Shown: positions 18,280 through 28,154 of the stretch, one piece after another
Layout: the number at the start of each line of letters is the position of its first letter
Position numbering within the stretch: position 1 is the first letter of the stretch
Assembly (NCBI RefSeq): GCF_021272385.1
Contig: NZ_JAJSDZ010000010.1
Span: 310,001 to 374,000 of the forward strand
Length of the DNA: 64,000 nt
Direction of reading: 5' to 3'
Origin: Vibrio salinus
Lineage (GTDB): Bacteria; Pseudomonadota; Gammaproteobacteria; Enterobacterales; Vibrionaceae
Notes under the pieces: generated by a model
The model's database searches: none
Seen by the model: the letters and a program-made list of their open reading frames with translations, nothing else
Told to the model about the DNA's origin: nothing
Made by a program: the position numbers and the translations under genes

Positions 18280-20427
18280 ATGGCAACGTTAGGCTTTCAG
18301 ATAACCATCGATGGTTTAGATGATGATACGTTAGTGGTGCGGGAATATCAGGGACATGAATCCATTTCGGATTCCGTTGACTGGGCCGGAAGACCTTGTT
18401 TTGGTTACCGGTATCAGATTGAACTGGCCAGCCGCCGTATGGACTTAACGGCGGATGATATCGTGGACAGTAAAGCATTGCTTCAGATTGTGCGTAATGG
18501 AGAAGTAGTCCAGAAAGTTCATGGTATTGTACGTTCTTTTTCCAAAGGTGATACCGGACACCATCATACGTTTTACTCGATCACAGTGGTGCCTTCTCTA
18601 GAACGTTTGTCATTGCGTCATAACAGCCGCATTTTCCAGCAGCAGAGTGTACCGGAGATTTTGTCGGTCCTGCTGCAGGAAATGAACATTACCGATTACA
18701 CCTATGCGCTGAAAAATGAGTACGCTAAACGGGAATTCTGCGTGCAGTACCGGGAATCGGATCTGGACTTTTTCCACCGCTTAGCGGCAGAAGAAGGGCT
18801 GGTTTACAGCTTCATTCATAAAGATGACCGGCACATTTTATTCTTCACCGATAGCAGTGAAAGTCTTCCGGATATTGGAGAAGGTGTGCCTTACAATGTA
18901 CTGTCAGGTGGGACAACCGATACGCCTTATGTTTCTCAGATGGATGAACACCGCCAGTCGGAGCCAGACCGTATTGCCATGCAGGATTACAGTTTTAAAA
19001 AGCCGGCTTACCATTTTGCTCAGTCGGCGCAGGGCTCTGATATGGAATATCAGTTGCATACTTACGAACATTTTGATGCCCCCGGCCGTTTTAAAGATGA
19101 TGCACAAGGCAAGCTGATTAATCAGGTCCGGCTGGAATATCTGCGCCGTAATGCCCATACCGCAACCGGGAAAAGCAATCAGTCTCATCTTAAAGCCGGA
19201 AGCACATTTGTGCTGACGGATCATATTAACGCTGAAATGAACCGCGACTGGCTGCTAGTTGCGGTAGCGCATCAGGGAACTCAGCCTCAGGCTCTGGAAG
19301 AAATGGGCGGACATGGCGCAACCACTTATGCCAATCAGTTTACGGTGATTCCGGCGAACATTACCTGGCGGGCGACACCGCAACCCAAACCCAGAGTTGA
19401 CGGACCGATGATTGCGTTAGTTGTGGGGCCGGATAAAGAAGAGATTTATTGCGATGAGTATGGCAGGGTGAAACTGCAGTTTCCCTGGGATCGTTACGGC
19501 AATGGAGATGATCAAAGTTCTTGTTGGGTCAGGGTGTCTCAGGGCTGGGCCGGGGCTCAGTATGGTATGATGATGATTCCCCGTATCGGCCATGAGGTGA
19601 TAGTGTCGTTTTTAAATGGCGATCCGGATCAGCCAATCGTAACCGGTCGTACTTATCATGCCCAAAATACGCCTCCCTATACATTACCGGATAATAAGAC
19701 GAAGACGGTGATCCGTACTGAAAGTCATCAGGGGAAAGGGTTCAATGAACTCAGTTTTGAGGATCAGTCCGGCAGTGAGAAGATTTATATTCATGCTCAG
19801 AAGGATATAGAGTCGCTGGTGGAAAATGATGCTACCCGCCATATAAAACATGACCGTCACCTTACGGTTGATAATGACCGTTATTCCAATGTAAAAGTTA
19901 ACGATCACCTGACCATTGATGGGGAGCAAAGGATTAAAATTGCCAATAATTGCAGTCTGAATGTGGGTCAGTCTCTGCAACAGAAGGTGGGTAAGAAAAC
20001 GGCGCTTCAGGCTGGTCAGGAAGTGCATCTAAAAGCGTCGAATAAAATTGTATTGCAGGCGGGTAATGAAGTGACTCTCAAAGGAGGAAGCGGAATTATC
20101 AAGCTTGATGCCGCAGGTGCGCATGTGATTGGCCCGAAAATCGGGCTGAACTCTGGTGGCAGTGCCGGTAGCGGCTCCGGTTATGCGGGCAAAGTGGCTG
20201 AGTTACCAACCACGCTTGAGGCATTGAAAGCCCCGGATGAGTTGGTGCAGGATGAGGTGACAGCGAGTCTGGTTTCTGCAGCTGCGACTCTGAAATCCGC
20301 AGAGCCGGTGGTTTTTCAGCAGGTGCAATATGATTTAGCTCAGGGTACACCCATTACTCAGCTATGTCAGAAGCGATCGGATGGAACCTGTCCGTTAAGT
20401 GATTGTCCATGTGGGAATAATGTGTAA
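18280..20427 (+). CDS. vgrG: Type VI secretion spike protein VgrG
   Basis: VgrG trimers cap the Hcp tube and carry effectors. The 715-residue protein has the gp27-like N-terminal part (about 10-340), the gp5 OB-fold region (DEYGRVKLQFPWDRYG near 389-404; GMMMIPRIGHEVIVSFLNGDPD near 429-450) and a beta-helical needle of repeats (about 500-630). The last 80 residues are an extension with a Cys-rich end (CPLSDCPCG). No enzymatic domain is evident, so it is probably a structural, not evolved, VgrG. It corresponds by position to V. cholerae vgrG-2. Its stop overlaps the next start. Confidence 0.96.
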   Translation: MATLGFQITIDGLDDDTLVVREYQGHESISDSVDWAGRPCFGYRYQIELASRRMDLTADDIVDSKALLQIVRNGEVVQKVHGIVRSFSKGDTGHHHTFYSITVVPSLERLSLRHNSRIFQQQSVPEILSVLLQEMNITDYTYALKNEYAKREFCVQYRESDLDFFHRLAAEEGLVYSFIHKDDRHILFFTDSSESLPDIGEGVPYNVLSGGTTDTPYVSQMDEHRQSEPDRIAMQDYSFKKPAYHFAQSAQGSDMEYQLHTYEHFDAPGRFKDDAQGKLINQVRLEYLRRNAHTATGKSNQSHLKAGSTFVLTDHINAEMNRDWLLVAVAHQGTQPQALEEMGGHGATTYANQFTVIPANITWRATPQPKPRVDGPMIALVVGPDKEEIYCDEYGRVKLQFPWDRYGNGDDQSSCWVRVSQGWAGAQYGMMMIPRIGHEVIVSFLNGDPDQPIVTGRTYHAQNTPPYTLPDNKTKTVIRTESHQGKGFNELSFEDQSGSEKIYIHAQKDIESLVENDATRHIKHDRHLTVDNDRYSNVKVNDHLTIDGEQRIKIANNCSLNVGQSLQQKVGKKTALQAGQEVHLKASNKIVLQAGNEVTLKGGSGIIKLDAAGAHVIGPKIGLNSGGSAGSGSGYAGKVAELPTTLEALKAPDELVQDEVTASLVSAAATLKSAEPVVFQQVQYDLAQGTPITQLCQKRSDGTCPLSDCPCGNNV

Positions 20428-21251
20428 TGGTTGATTTGTCTTATTATGATCTTGGGCTGGATGGAAACTGGTATGCCCTGATTAGTGATTATGAAGGCAT
20501 GCGTGAGCAGGTTTATTCTGTGCTTGATAAGCATGAAATAGAACCATTGTATGTTGAAACCATGCTTGAACCATTAATTGAGAAAAGTCCGGTATTGATC
20601 CAGTTAAAAGATGCGGATGACCCTATTACAGAGAAGTTACCGGATTCTCATTCTTTGTATTTTTTTGCCGAATCAACCGTTTCTTTTGAGCAGGTCATCG
20701 ATCATTTACGTTTAAGAATGAACATTCTTTTCGATGGAAACCGAAAAGGCTTATTTCATTTCTATCATCCGGCCGTCGCCAGTTATTTTTTTGGGTTATC
20801 AGAGCCGAAGGATACATCGCAGTGGTTAGCGCCGCTTTTGGCTGTGCTTGTCTATCGTCAAATTCACAGTTGTGCTGATGATTGGGTGTTAATCAGTCCA
20901 TCTGACAATCGTCCTGATGCAGAGCTTCAGAGGGGCGTCTGGAGTATTGCTTATTCTCAGCATAATGCCTTAATCCAGCAAATGGATGAAAAAGATATTG
21001 TTGAATGGATGAAAGAGAATGGTCATTCAGAAATCAACTGGACTCACCAACTGAAAGTCAAAACGTTTACAGAACAGGTTGGGTTGAGTCATCTCTCTTT
21101 GATTGTTTCTCTGAGGAATTTTGTCCATAAAGAAAAGGCAGATATTGATAAATTTATATTCGATCAAAAACAACTCAGTTCATTAGATCAGTTCGACAAA
21201 TTAAAACAAATAAAAGAAACAATGGTTAGGGAGCTTATTCATGTCAGGTAG
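20427..21251 (+). CDS. DUF4123 T6SS effector chaperone (VasW/Tap-like)
   Basis: The 274-residue protein has the DUF4123 pattern: an N-terminal NWYALISDYEGMREQVY, LEPLIEKSPVLIQL, and RLRMNILFDGNRKGLFHFYHPAVASYFF. DUF4123 proteins load a specific effector onto VgrG and are not secreted with it. It sits between vgrG and the toxin, overlapping both (ATG in the vgrG stop; 11-base overlap with the toxin gene). This is the position of VasW, the VasX chaperone of V. cholerae. The assignment rests on family pattern and position. Confidence 0.85.
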   Translation: MVDLSYYDLGLDGNWYALISDYEGMREQVYSVLDKHEIEPLYVETMLEPLIEKSPVLIQLKDADDPITEKLPDSHSLYFFAESTVSFEQVIDHLRLRMNILFDGNRKGLFHFYHPAVASYFFGLSEPKDTSQWLAPLLAVLVYRQIHSCADDWVLISPSDNRPDAELQRGVWSIAYSQHNALIQQMDEKDIVEWMKENGHSEINWTHQLKVKTFTEQVGLSHLSLIVSLRNFVHKEKADIDKFIFDQKQLSSLDQFDKLKQIKETMVRELIHVR

Positions 21252-24200
21252 TTCATATGTAGGAAAAACCGCTTGTGAAGGAAAGAAATTCTATGTTGAA
21301 GTGACTGGCGTACAACATGGTAAAGAGCAGGCGATACAATTTTATGATCTGACGAACATGACGGAACAGGAGGCTCTGGAAAATAAGCAGGAAGTTGATG
21401 AAAAAGAGGAAACGTCGATCTTTAGCTGGGATTGGTGTGATGAAACAGAAAATCGCAATGTTTGGTTGAGTATTCCGACAGAAGATCAGCCGATTAAGCT
21501 CCCGTTATTTGAAGATGTGACATCTTATAACTTAAGAAGTGGAGATCAGGATTACCTGCTACAGTCCGTAGTACCGATGACGTTGATGCCATCTATTATA
21601 ACGAAAGATGGGAAAACGATCTCAAAAGTGGATGACAAAGATCGTGTTGCTCCATTGAAAGAAGGGTATTTGTATATTGCATATAAAGGTAAAGTTTGGC
21701 GCGAAATAAAAATCACCTCAACAGAGGATGGATTACCTGAATTCAGAGATATCAACTTGTATTCCTACAGAAAAGGAAGAGATAAGGAATTTAAAATCGG
21801 TTCTGATCAACGTAAACCAACCGGGGTTGCTTTGAAAGATATTTGGATACCGGTTAAAGATAATAATAAGAATGTTTCTTCTCTTTATATTGCATACTCG
21901 GAAGTTCAGTGGAGTATGGAGCGATTAAAATATTTCGAAGAAAAAGAATCGCATATTTTTCAGAGAATGGAAAAATTAACTGCTCATTCGTATCAGCTTT
22001 CGACAGACTTACCAGAGATGAGAGCAAGAGAGCAACAGTTTGAATTAAAACTATCTAATCCAATTGCTTTTAACCGGGATTTAACAGGAAAAAAGTTATT
22101 AGAGCGTCTTAATCAAGCCAGACATTTGAGTTATGAATATAAAAAATTAGATGATTATACTCAGGATCATGACATCCTTTTTGAATACAAAGCCAGAATG
22201 ACTTCACTGTCTGAAGATCTTAATAAAAGCTTCAAGAAAAAAGAAACAGCTGATGACTCTGGTGATATTACGGATCACTCGAGCAATAGTGAAAAAACAA
22301 AAGTAGCAAAGAAATTGGTCTCTGATGCTCGGAATAAAGAAAAAGAGCTAGGCGATTTATCTTGTGACATTGAAAAGTCGTGGACAGCAGAGGCAAAAAG
22401 TAATTACTTATTGGATGCCCAAAAACGAAAGCTACGCTTTTGTATTGTTAATGATCCGATTTTTCTCCTTCGCCATCATAATGCTGTGTTAGTGAGTGCT
22501 CAACAATATTTACAGTTTATTCATACAGATGCAACTCTTCAAAGAGATTTTAGGAGTGCACAGTTGTTGCAAATGTTTGTTATCCCACCTAAATATGGTG
22601 ACAAAGAAAATCCACTCCACAAATTTGCCGATAATATAAACTATCGGTATGCATCACATAGTATCTACCACAAGACAATGCGAACTTATCTTCGGCTTTT
22701 TGTTCGTCGAGATATTAGAGAATTACAGCAAACGGTATTTGATGCTTTAACAGAAAAGTCCTTTTCTTTTGCGCTTAGAGACATTACTAGTTTGAACGAC
22801 AATGAGCGAGCCCGAGGGGCTTACAATATCGTGAACAATTGTCGTCATGCAATACAACTGGATTCTCACGATCAGGATAGTTTGTTACCGGAATATGAAA
22901 AAATAAGAGACCCTAACTTATTCATTAAATTAAACAAACTATTCTTTAATGATAGCAAACATCCACTGAAGCTGACCTTACTTGGTGAAGATGATGAGTA
23001 TGATGAAGTCAGCAATTATATTGAGGGGACAACAAGTACCAAAGATTATCTGAATGCAGATTATGTGAATGACGGTACAGGTATTGCCCAATTAGCTCAT
23101 ATTATTCGTCTTGGGTCTCAGGATATTAAGCCTGATGAGAATTATGTATTAGAACAACCAGAAGCTATTGCCTCCCTAGCTCAAACAGGTTCTTTAGCTG
23201 AAGGTTACACACTTTATCAAGAGCGGCTTATATTGGATAAAGTGAATAACATGTTTAGTAGTTATTATACTGCGGCATTAACTGCAAAAATGACCTACGA
23301 CAGTAAGTCTGAAAATCTAAGAAAGGATTTAAAGACTGTTCAGAATGCATTGGAAGAAATGCATATCGGTAAACTAATGACCAAGGTATCGGCTTATTCA
23401 AAAGCGTGGATGTCAAAAATTGCAGATGGTTTGTCATTTAAATCAACCTTTAAAGCAAATCCAAACCTGGATATGATCATGCTTTATATGAAAGGGACAA
23501 ATAATGCCGGTGTTATTGAAGAATTTGGTAATAACCTGTTAAGAGTAGACAGTGCGCCAGTTCATCAGGAGAAAACCAATAATTTTGGTCGTGGTGGAAC
23601 AAGAACCAGTATGACCGGAGATTTTCATGATGCATCAGGTAACACGGTTGCCAGTACCAGCAAAGCAAGACTTGGGGCAGGTGAAAACACAACACTTAGT
23701 CAGGTAAAAGCCTTCTTCATTGATAAAAATAAGTCACCGGAAGCGGCAAAAATAGCGCCAACGCTTGAGAATAATATTGCGGATTTGAAGCGATATAAAA
23801 GTAAGAATGTGAGAGATATTGCCCGGGGCGAACACATGGATAAATTTAATGCTGCTTCAGCCTATAAGAAAGCAGGAATTCCTATGGTGTTCCTCTTTTT
23901 TGAAATGTGGAATTTGCATTCTGCGATGAGTGTTTATATGCAAAAGAAAAAGTTAGGATATGAACCAGCTTTTTTAGATCAATTAAACATCCTCAGTGCT
24001 TTAGGAGATTCTGGAGTTGCTATTGCTCAGGTGTATGAGACTCTGTCACAAAATACCTTTAAGACGCTCTGGAATGCGGAAGAAACACGTATTGGTAAAG
24101 GGCTTGCTAAAGCATTCAAACTGAATGCTAATAGTGCAGGGGTATCGGCAACAGAAGCAGCAGAAAGTAGTGCCTCTCGTATTGGTTTGGCTGTGGGCGG

Positions 24201-25185
24201 TGAAATTACTTTTCTGACTCTTGCTGGTGCTGTGTTTGGTGTTTTGACGGGGTGTTTACTTGTCGTTCAGGGAATTGTTTTATTTTGTCATGGTGATACT
24301 GATGCCGGGTTAGCTATGATTGCTGCCGGTACTATCCTGATTATTGGCTCCATTCTGACCGTATTTATCACTTCTGTTTCCTTTTTATCCATTCCTATTA
24401 TTGGCTGGATTATTTTTGCACTGGTGTCCATCTTTTGCCTGCTTGGTGCATTATGGACAGACTCTCCTTTGGAAAAGTGGATTAAACAAAGCGTTTTTGG
24501 TTATGAAGCAGACCATAGTTCAGATTATGACTTTATCAGAGAGGATCCTCAGGTAGCGTATCTACAACTATTAAATATTTTTGTTTGTGTACAATTATAT
24601 TCAGGAATTATCAGTTCTACATCCACTCAATATAAATTGACCGACGAACAAGAAGCCCAACTTTCCAAACAGTTAAGAGTTCAGTGCAAGCAAGAAGGTG
24701 CAACACATTTTGTTCGTTTGTCCACAAATGCGATGGCATTCTTTGGCTTAAAAGCCAAAGATATTAAATTCCATCAGAAGTTTCAGGCAACAGACATTAA
24801 AACCATTATCAGTAACGGTATGGTGACAAATCAAAAATCCAAACCTGTATCAATAAAACCTTTTAAAGTGATAGAGTTACCCGATGGAAAACTGTATCTG
24901 TTTAAGTCTGAGTATGCTCAAAAACCGTTTGTTTCAGGTTTTGGCGGGTATACGACAATGTATTCGACAGAAATTGAAGCCCTTGCTCAGATAGAAGTGG
25001 GTAATTATATTTTCCCTCAACCGTCTTTAGATGAATATAAAGAGACACTGCAGTATTTAAAAGATAATAAAATTGCTAAATCTGTGGCGAATTTTTCTGA
25101 TGGTCAGACTCATGGAATTATTCAATACATGTTTGATGCACCAGCCATACCTAAAAATGCGTATTGGGCTGATACTCGGGATTGA
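21241..25185 (+). CDS. vasX: VasX-like T6SS pore-forming effector
   Basis: The 1314-residue protein is longer than V. cholerae VasX (about 1085). The N-terminal part is soluble, with several predicted coiled regions (about 220-400). Hydrophobic segments occur near residues 880-895 and, as three membrane helices, at about 989-1013, 1023-1042 and 1048-1075. VasX disrupts inner membranes of prey bacteria and amoebae. The assignment comes from position (after a DUF4123 chaperone, before a membrane immunity protein) and from the C-terminal helices. There is no signal peptide, as expected for a T6SS cargo. Confidence 0.85.
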   Translation: MSGSSYVGKTACEGKKFYVEVTGVQHGKEQAIQFYDLTNMTEQEALENKQEVDEKEETSIFSWDWCDETENRNVWLSIPTEDQPIKLPLFEDVTSYNLRSGDQDYLLQSVVPMTLMPSIITKDGKTISKVDDKDRVAPLKEGYLYIAYKGKVWREIKITSTEDGLPEFRDINLYSYRKGRDKEFKIGSDQRKPTGVALKDIWIPVKDNNKNVSSLYIAYSEVQWSMERLKYFEEKESHIFQRMEKLTAHSYQLSTDLPEMRAREQQFELKLSNPIAFNRDLTGKKLLERLNQARHLSYEYKKLDDYTQDHDILFEYKARMTSLSEDLNKSFKKKETADDSGDITDHSSNSEKTKVAKKLVSDARNKEKELGDLSCDIEKSWTAEAKSNYLLDAQKRKLRFCIVNDPIFLLRHHNAVLVSAQQYLQFIHTDATLQRDFRSAQLLQMFVIPPKYGDKENPLHKFADNINYRYASHSIYHKTMRTYLRLFVRRDIRELQQTVFDALTEKSFSFALRDITSLNDNERARGAYNIVNNCRHAIQLDSHDQDSLLPEYEKIRDPNLFIKLNKLFFNDSKHPLKLTLLGEDDEYDEVSNYIEGTTSTKDYLNADYVNDGTGIAQLAHIIRLGSQDIKPDENYVLEQPEAIASLAQTGSLAEGYTLYQERLILDKVNNMFSSYYTAALTAKMTYDSKSENLRKDLKTVQNALEEMHIGKLMTKVSAYSKAWMSKIADGLSFKSTFKANPNLDMIMLYMKGTNNAGVIEEFGNNLLRVDSAPVHQEKTNNFGRGGTRTSMTGDFHDASGNTVASTSKARLGAGENTTLSQVKAFFIDKNKSPEAAKIAPTLENNIADLKRYKSKNVRDIARGEHMDKFNAASAYKKAGIPMVFLFFEMWNLHSAMSVYMQKKKLGYEPAFLDQLNILSALGDSGVAIAQVYETLSQNTFKTLWNAEETRIGKGLAKAFKLNANSAGVSATEAAESSASRIGLAVGGEITFLTLAGAVFGVLTGCLLVVQGIVLFCHGDTDAGLAMIAAGTILIIGSILTVFITSVSFLSIPIIGWIIFALVSIFCLLGALWTDSPLEKWIKQSVFGYEADHSSDYDFIREDPQVAYLQLLNIFVCVQLYSGIISSTSTQYKLTDEQEAQLSKQLRVQCKQEGATHFVRLSTNAMAFFGLKAKDIKFHQKFQATDIKTIISNGMVTNQKSKPVSIKPFKVIELPDGKLYLFKSEYAQKPFVSGFGGYTTMYSTEIEALAQIEVGNYIFPQPSLDEYKETLQYLKDNKIAKSVANFSDGQTHGIIQYMFDAPAIPKNAYWADTRD

Positions 25186-25190
25186 TAACT

Positions 25191-26180
25191 ATGCAAGCAG
25201 AAACACACTACACACACACAGCGTATAACAGTCAGGCTACTTCGTTACAGGTACCGCCCGAAAACAAATCGACATTTACCCGCATTCTTGAGACGGGCCA
25301 AGAGATATTACCCTGGACGCAGCCAATTAGGACTATTTGTACTAAAGTCTACGGCGGTGTACTACCAAGTGGTTACCAGAGAATAAGACAAGAAAATGGG
25401 GGGAAGTTAGATGACTGGAATCATAAAACCTTAATGGCTTTTCAGGGTAATGGCTGGATGAGTGCGTTATCGTTACTCGGCTTACTTGGGAAAGTATTTG
25501 TTTTGTTTGTTGGGCCAGTGACGATTCTTAGCTGTCTTTTCTTTCTTTTTGCCGGGGATAGTTTTTCTTCAACACTTGTTTTTTTTTCTTGGTATTTTTT
25601 TCTGTTTGGATTACCGGGTTTAATTATATGGAAATATCAGGAGTTGCATGTGTCAGGGCGATTTCGGATAAAGGCAATTGAAAAGAAATTAGCCTCATTT
25701 AAATACTTCGAACTTAACCGGGAAACGGGGATGGTGACGCTGTTTGATAAAGATGGCAGTGTTAAATTTTCTCATCCCTTTTTAGAATTTGACTGTATTT
25801 TTCAGACCATTCCGGTTGCGGGGGGAGCATTAAATCACCGTTTAATGCTGAAACATCGTTATACCGATTATGCAGAAGGCGTTCCACTGCATGTTATTCT
25901 TTCAGTGAAAGGGGTCTCTTCAGATTATTACCGTCTCTGGAATATGATTCAATTATATATGGATATCAGCCAGCCTCTACCGGATACCTACTATTTAGAA
26001 GAGTTTCGATCATTGGATCCAACAACGAAAGCGTATGATGAAGAAACCGGTAGAAATCCAACGTATTGGCGAGATATGAATGATCAGGAATATGTTGATG
26101 CCATGCTTGCCATTGAGAGAAGGCAAAGTGGATTTAATGAAACCTTGGGAAATAAGATAGATATATTTCAGGCTACATAG
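25191..26180 (+). CDS. tsiV2: TsiV2-like immunity protein for the VasX-like toxin
   Basis: The ATG at 25191 lies just after the toxin stop; a TTG at 25182 overlapping the toxin is also possible. The protein has 329 residues. Three membrane segments lie near residues 85-150 (GLLGKVFVLFVGPVTILSCL and following), and the C-terminal part is soluble. A membrane protein directly after a pore-forming toxin is the layout of TsiV2 in V. cholerae. The C-terminal third (MDISQPLPDTYYLEEFRSLD) is repeated in the pseudogene just downstream. Confidence 0.8.
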   Translation: MQAETHYTHTAYNSQATSLQVPPENKSTFTRILETGQEILPWTQPIRTICTKVYGGVLPSGYQRIRQENGGKLDDWNHKTLMAFQGNGWMSALSLLGLLGKVFVLFVGPVTILSCLFFLFAGDSFSSTLVFFSWYFFLFGLPGLIIWKYQELHVSGRFRIKAIEKKLASFKYFELNRETGMVTLFDKDGSVKFSHPFLEFDCIFQTIPVAGGALNHRLMLKHRYTDYAEGVPLHVILSVKGVSSDYYRLWNMIQLYMDISQPLPDTYYLEEFRSLDPTTKAYDEETGRNPTYWRDMNDQEYVDAMLAIERRQSGFNETLGNKIDIFQAT

Positions 26181-26206
26181 GTTTAGCTTAAAAGACTCTG
26201 GATATT

Positions 26207-26489
26207 CTTAGTTATCGTTTAATGCTTGTGCCCCGGTGGCTGACTATCATCGCTTCTGGAATGTAATTCAGCGTTATATGGATATAAGTCAGCCATTACC
26301 CGATATTCCCATGTTAGAACCATTCAGAAATTTGGATCCGATAACCGCTGAAGATGATAAAAAAACGGGTCGCAATCCCAGATATTGGCGTTCAATGACA
26401 AATGAAAGTATATGGCCACGTTAAAAGAGATTGTGGAAAAGCAAAAGAAAATACCGGCAAGTGGCCCTGAGATTGATATTTATGAATAG
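26207..26489 (+). pseudogene. Decayed second copy of the immunity gene (C-terminal fragment)
   Basis: Three frame pieces match the C-terminal third of the upstream immunity protein in order: LSYRLML, then ADYHRFWNVIQRYMDISQPL with the following DPITAEDDKKTGRNPRYWR, then YMATLKEIVEKQKK and EIDIYE in another frame. The 5' two thirds are gone, an internal deletion and shift lie near 26235, and a further indel lies near 26407. A 62-residue open frame (26236-26424) remains but lacks any membrane segment, so it is unlikely to protect. It is a relic of an older or duplicated immunity gene. Confidence 0.8.
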
Positions 26490-26502
26490 TTTGTGAATAG
26501 AC

Positions 26503-26541
26503 AAAAAAAGGCCGCATTCACAGAGTCTGAGTGAATGCGGC
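26503..26541 (-). terminator. Rho-independent terminator of the porin gene
   Basis: Stem GCCGCATTCAC/GTGAATGCGGC with a nine-base loop. Read on the minus strand it is followed by a run of T residues, so it ends the porin transcript; it may also block read-through from the T6SS side. Confidence 0.8.
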
Positions 26542-26583
26542 AAAAGAACAGACATGAATTTTAGGTGTTAAGCATAAAGCAGT

Positions 26584-27789
26584 TTAGAAATGAAAATCGA
26601 TTTGTGTTCTGAATAGATCTCTGTGCCCTCCTAAGCCATTTGCTTCTTCGGAACGGTTTCTTCTTTGTATTGAGTAGAATGTTTCCCATACAACATTTTT
26701 AAACAATACATATTTCACACCGGCGATCCATCCCTGGGTATCGGATGGAAGAGAACCCCATTCGTCATCGTGTGAGTAGTCACCGTATTTTTCAAAATCA
26801 ATATACCGTGCATATAAATTGTAAGAGCCTATCTTGTCTAAATCGGTTGCTTTATAGTCAATACGGTATTCCTGGCTGGTGTTATCGGTATCCGCATTTG
26901 TCCAGGCAAAACTACCGGTCAACGTTATGTCTTTATACGCTTTCCACTGAAGTTCAGCAGCTGCCATACGGCTCATTTTTTGATCGTCACCATGGTTTTC
27001 GTTGCCAGCAACCGTCAGACTGGTTGCTAACTCATCCGTGATACTACCGGTAAGGTTAGTACCATAGATTGATGATTCCTGACCATTCGGCATTGAGATC
27101 AGATCACCCTGACGAGGCCGCCACCAGAAGGCTTTTGCGTTCCAGTCTTTATAGACGTCGTAATCAAACTGAATACCATCGGCTGCGTGGCCGAATGGCA
27201 CAGCCTGAAAACCCAGTCCCCACCATTTGGTACCAACAGTTACACCGACACCGTGTACATTACCTTCTGTCCAGATACGTTGAACTGTGCCATCCTGGTC
27301 ACTGCTTCCGGCATCCCCTTCACGCCAGGATTGATTGACGGTATAGCCTTTTCTCGTCTCGCTTTGGAAGAAGGCATTCCAGTTATCATTGACTTTCATT
27401 TTAGCTTCGAAGTCTAAATAAAAGTGACGGTTGTTGGTTCCGGAGCCGACATCTGTATCTAAATCATCAACATCGTATTTCGCTCTGAAAAAACCGTAAA
27501 AATAAATTCTGTCAACCAGAGACTTAAGCTTTTCGTAGGATTCTTCACTCATAGCACCTGGCGTAGCTTCTTCCGTTTTAGCTTGTTCCAGTCTGGCTTC
27601 ATACTCCTTACGCATTTGAGTCATTTTAAGCAGTTCTGCTTCGTAGCTTTTATGCATTTCTTCCATACGTTGCATTTGTGCATCAAGGGCCTTTTGATCA
27701 ACCGATGTGTCGGCAAATACCGGGGCTGATAAAAGAGACCAGCATGCGCAGCTGATAGCAATCGAGGATGCTAATAGTTTTTTTCTCAT
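26584..27789 (-). CDS. Outer-membrane porin with an N-terminal coiled coil
   Basis: The start at 27789 is chosen for a typical signal peptide (MRKKLLASSIAISCACWSLL, cleaved near AFA-like PVFA-DTS) and an AGGA site upstream. The mature protein has a heptad-rich coiled coil (about residues 30-75, MQRMEEMHKSYEAELLKMTQ). A beta-barrel of alternating aromatic strands follows and ends in TQIDFHF with a terminal Phe. The family is that of putative carbohydrate porins; the substrate is not known. Upstream LacI-type operators suggest sugar control. Confidence 0.8.
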   Translation of the reverse strand: MRKKLLASSIAISCACWSLLSAPVFADTSVDQKALDAQMQRMEEMHKSYEAELLKMTQMRKEYEARLEQAKTEEATPGAMSEESYEKLKSLVDRIYFYGFFRAKYDVDDLDTDVGSGTNNRHFYLDFEAKMKVNDNWNAFFQSETRKGYTVNQSWREGDAGSSDQDGTVQRIWTEGNVHGVGVTVGTKWWGLGFQAVPFGHAADGIQFDYDVYKDWNAKAFWWRPRQGDLISMPNGQESSIYGTNLTGSITDELATSLTVAGNENHGDDQKMSRMAAAELQWKAYKDITLTGSFAWTNADTDNTSQEYRIDYKATDLDKIGSYNLYARYIDFEKYGDYSHDDEWGSLPSDTQGWIAGVKYVLFKNVVWETFYSIQRRNRSEEANGLGGHRDLFRTQIDFHF

Positions 27790-27942
27790 TAACTCTATCC
27801 TATAAGTGTAGGGTCTGCTTATTTGGCAAACGTTGTTTCGTTGTTTCATTGCTTTAACAGTTTCAGAGCATCATCACGTATTGCTATCAGAGCAGGCATA
27901 CCTAAATTAAATTAGGGAAAACATACTCCATAAATTGGCAAA

Positions 27943-27964
27943 TTATGGAAAACGGTTTCCATAA
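27943..27964. promoter_or_regulatory. LacI-family operator 1 upstream of the porin
   Basis: TTATGGAAAACGGTTTCCATAA is a near-perfect palindrome around a central CG, typical of LacI/GalR-family operators. It lies about 155 bases upstream of the porin start. The regulator gene is not in the window. Confidence 0.65.
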
Positions 27965-28134
27965 TAAATAAAAAATAAAGATAAAACAAAGATTGACCAC
28001 CGCTGTGTTTATGCTTTATCGATGATTTTTTATGATTTTATACGTTTAATTACTCTAAAACAGCTATAAGGTTATTCATATATTTGAAATAAATATGTGC
28101 TTTAGTGCACACTTTGTACACATCTAGAAGAAAA

Positions 28135-28152
28135 TTGGAAACCGGTTTCTAA
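28135..28152. promoter_or_regulatory. LacI-family operator 2 upstream of the porin
   Basis: TTGGAAACCGGTTTCTAA shares the GGAAA..GGTTTC pattern with operator 1 and lies 190 bases further upstream. Two operators at this distance would allow DNA looping. Confidence 0.6.
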
Positions 28153-28154
28153 TT

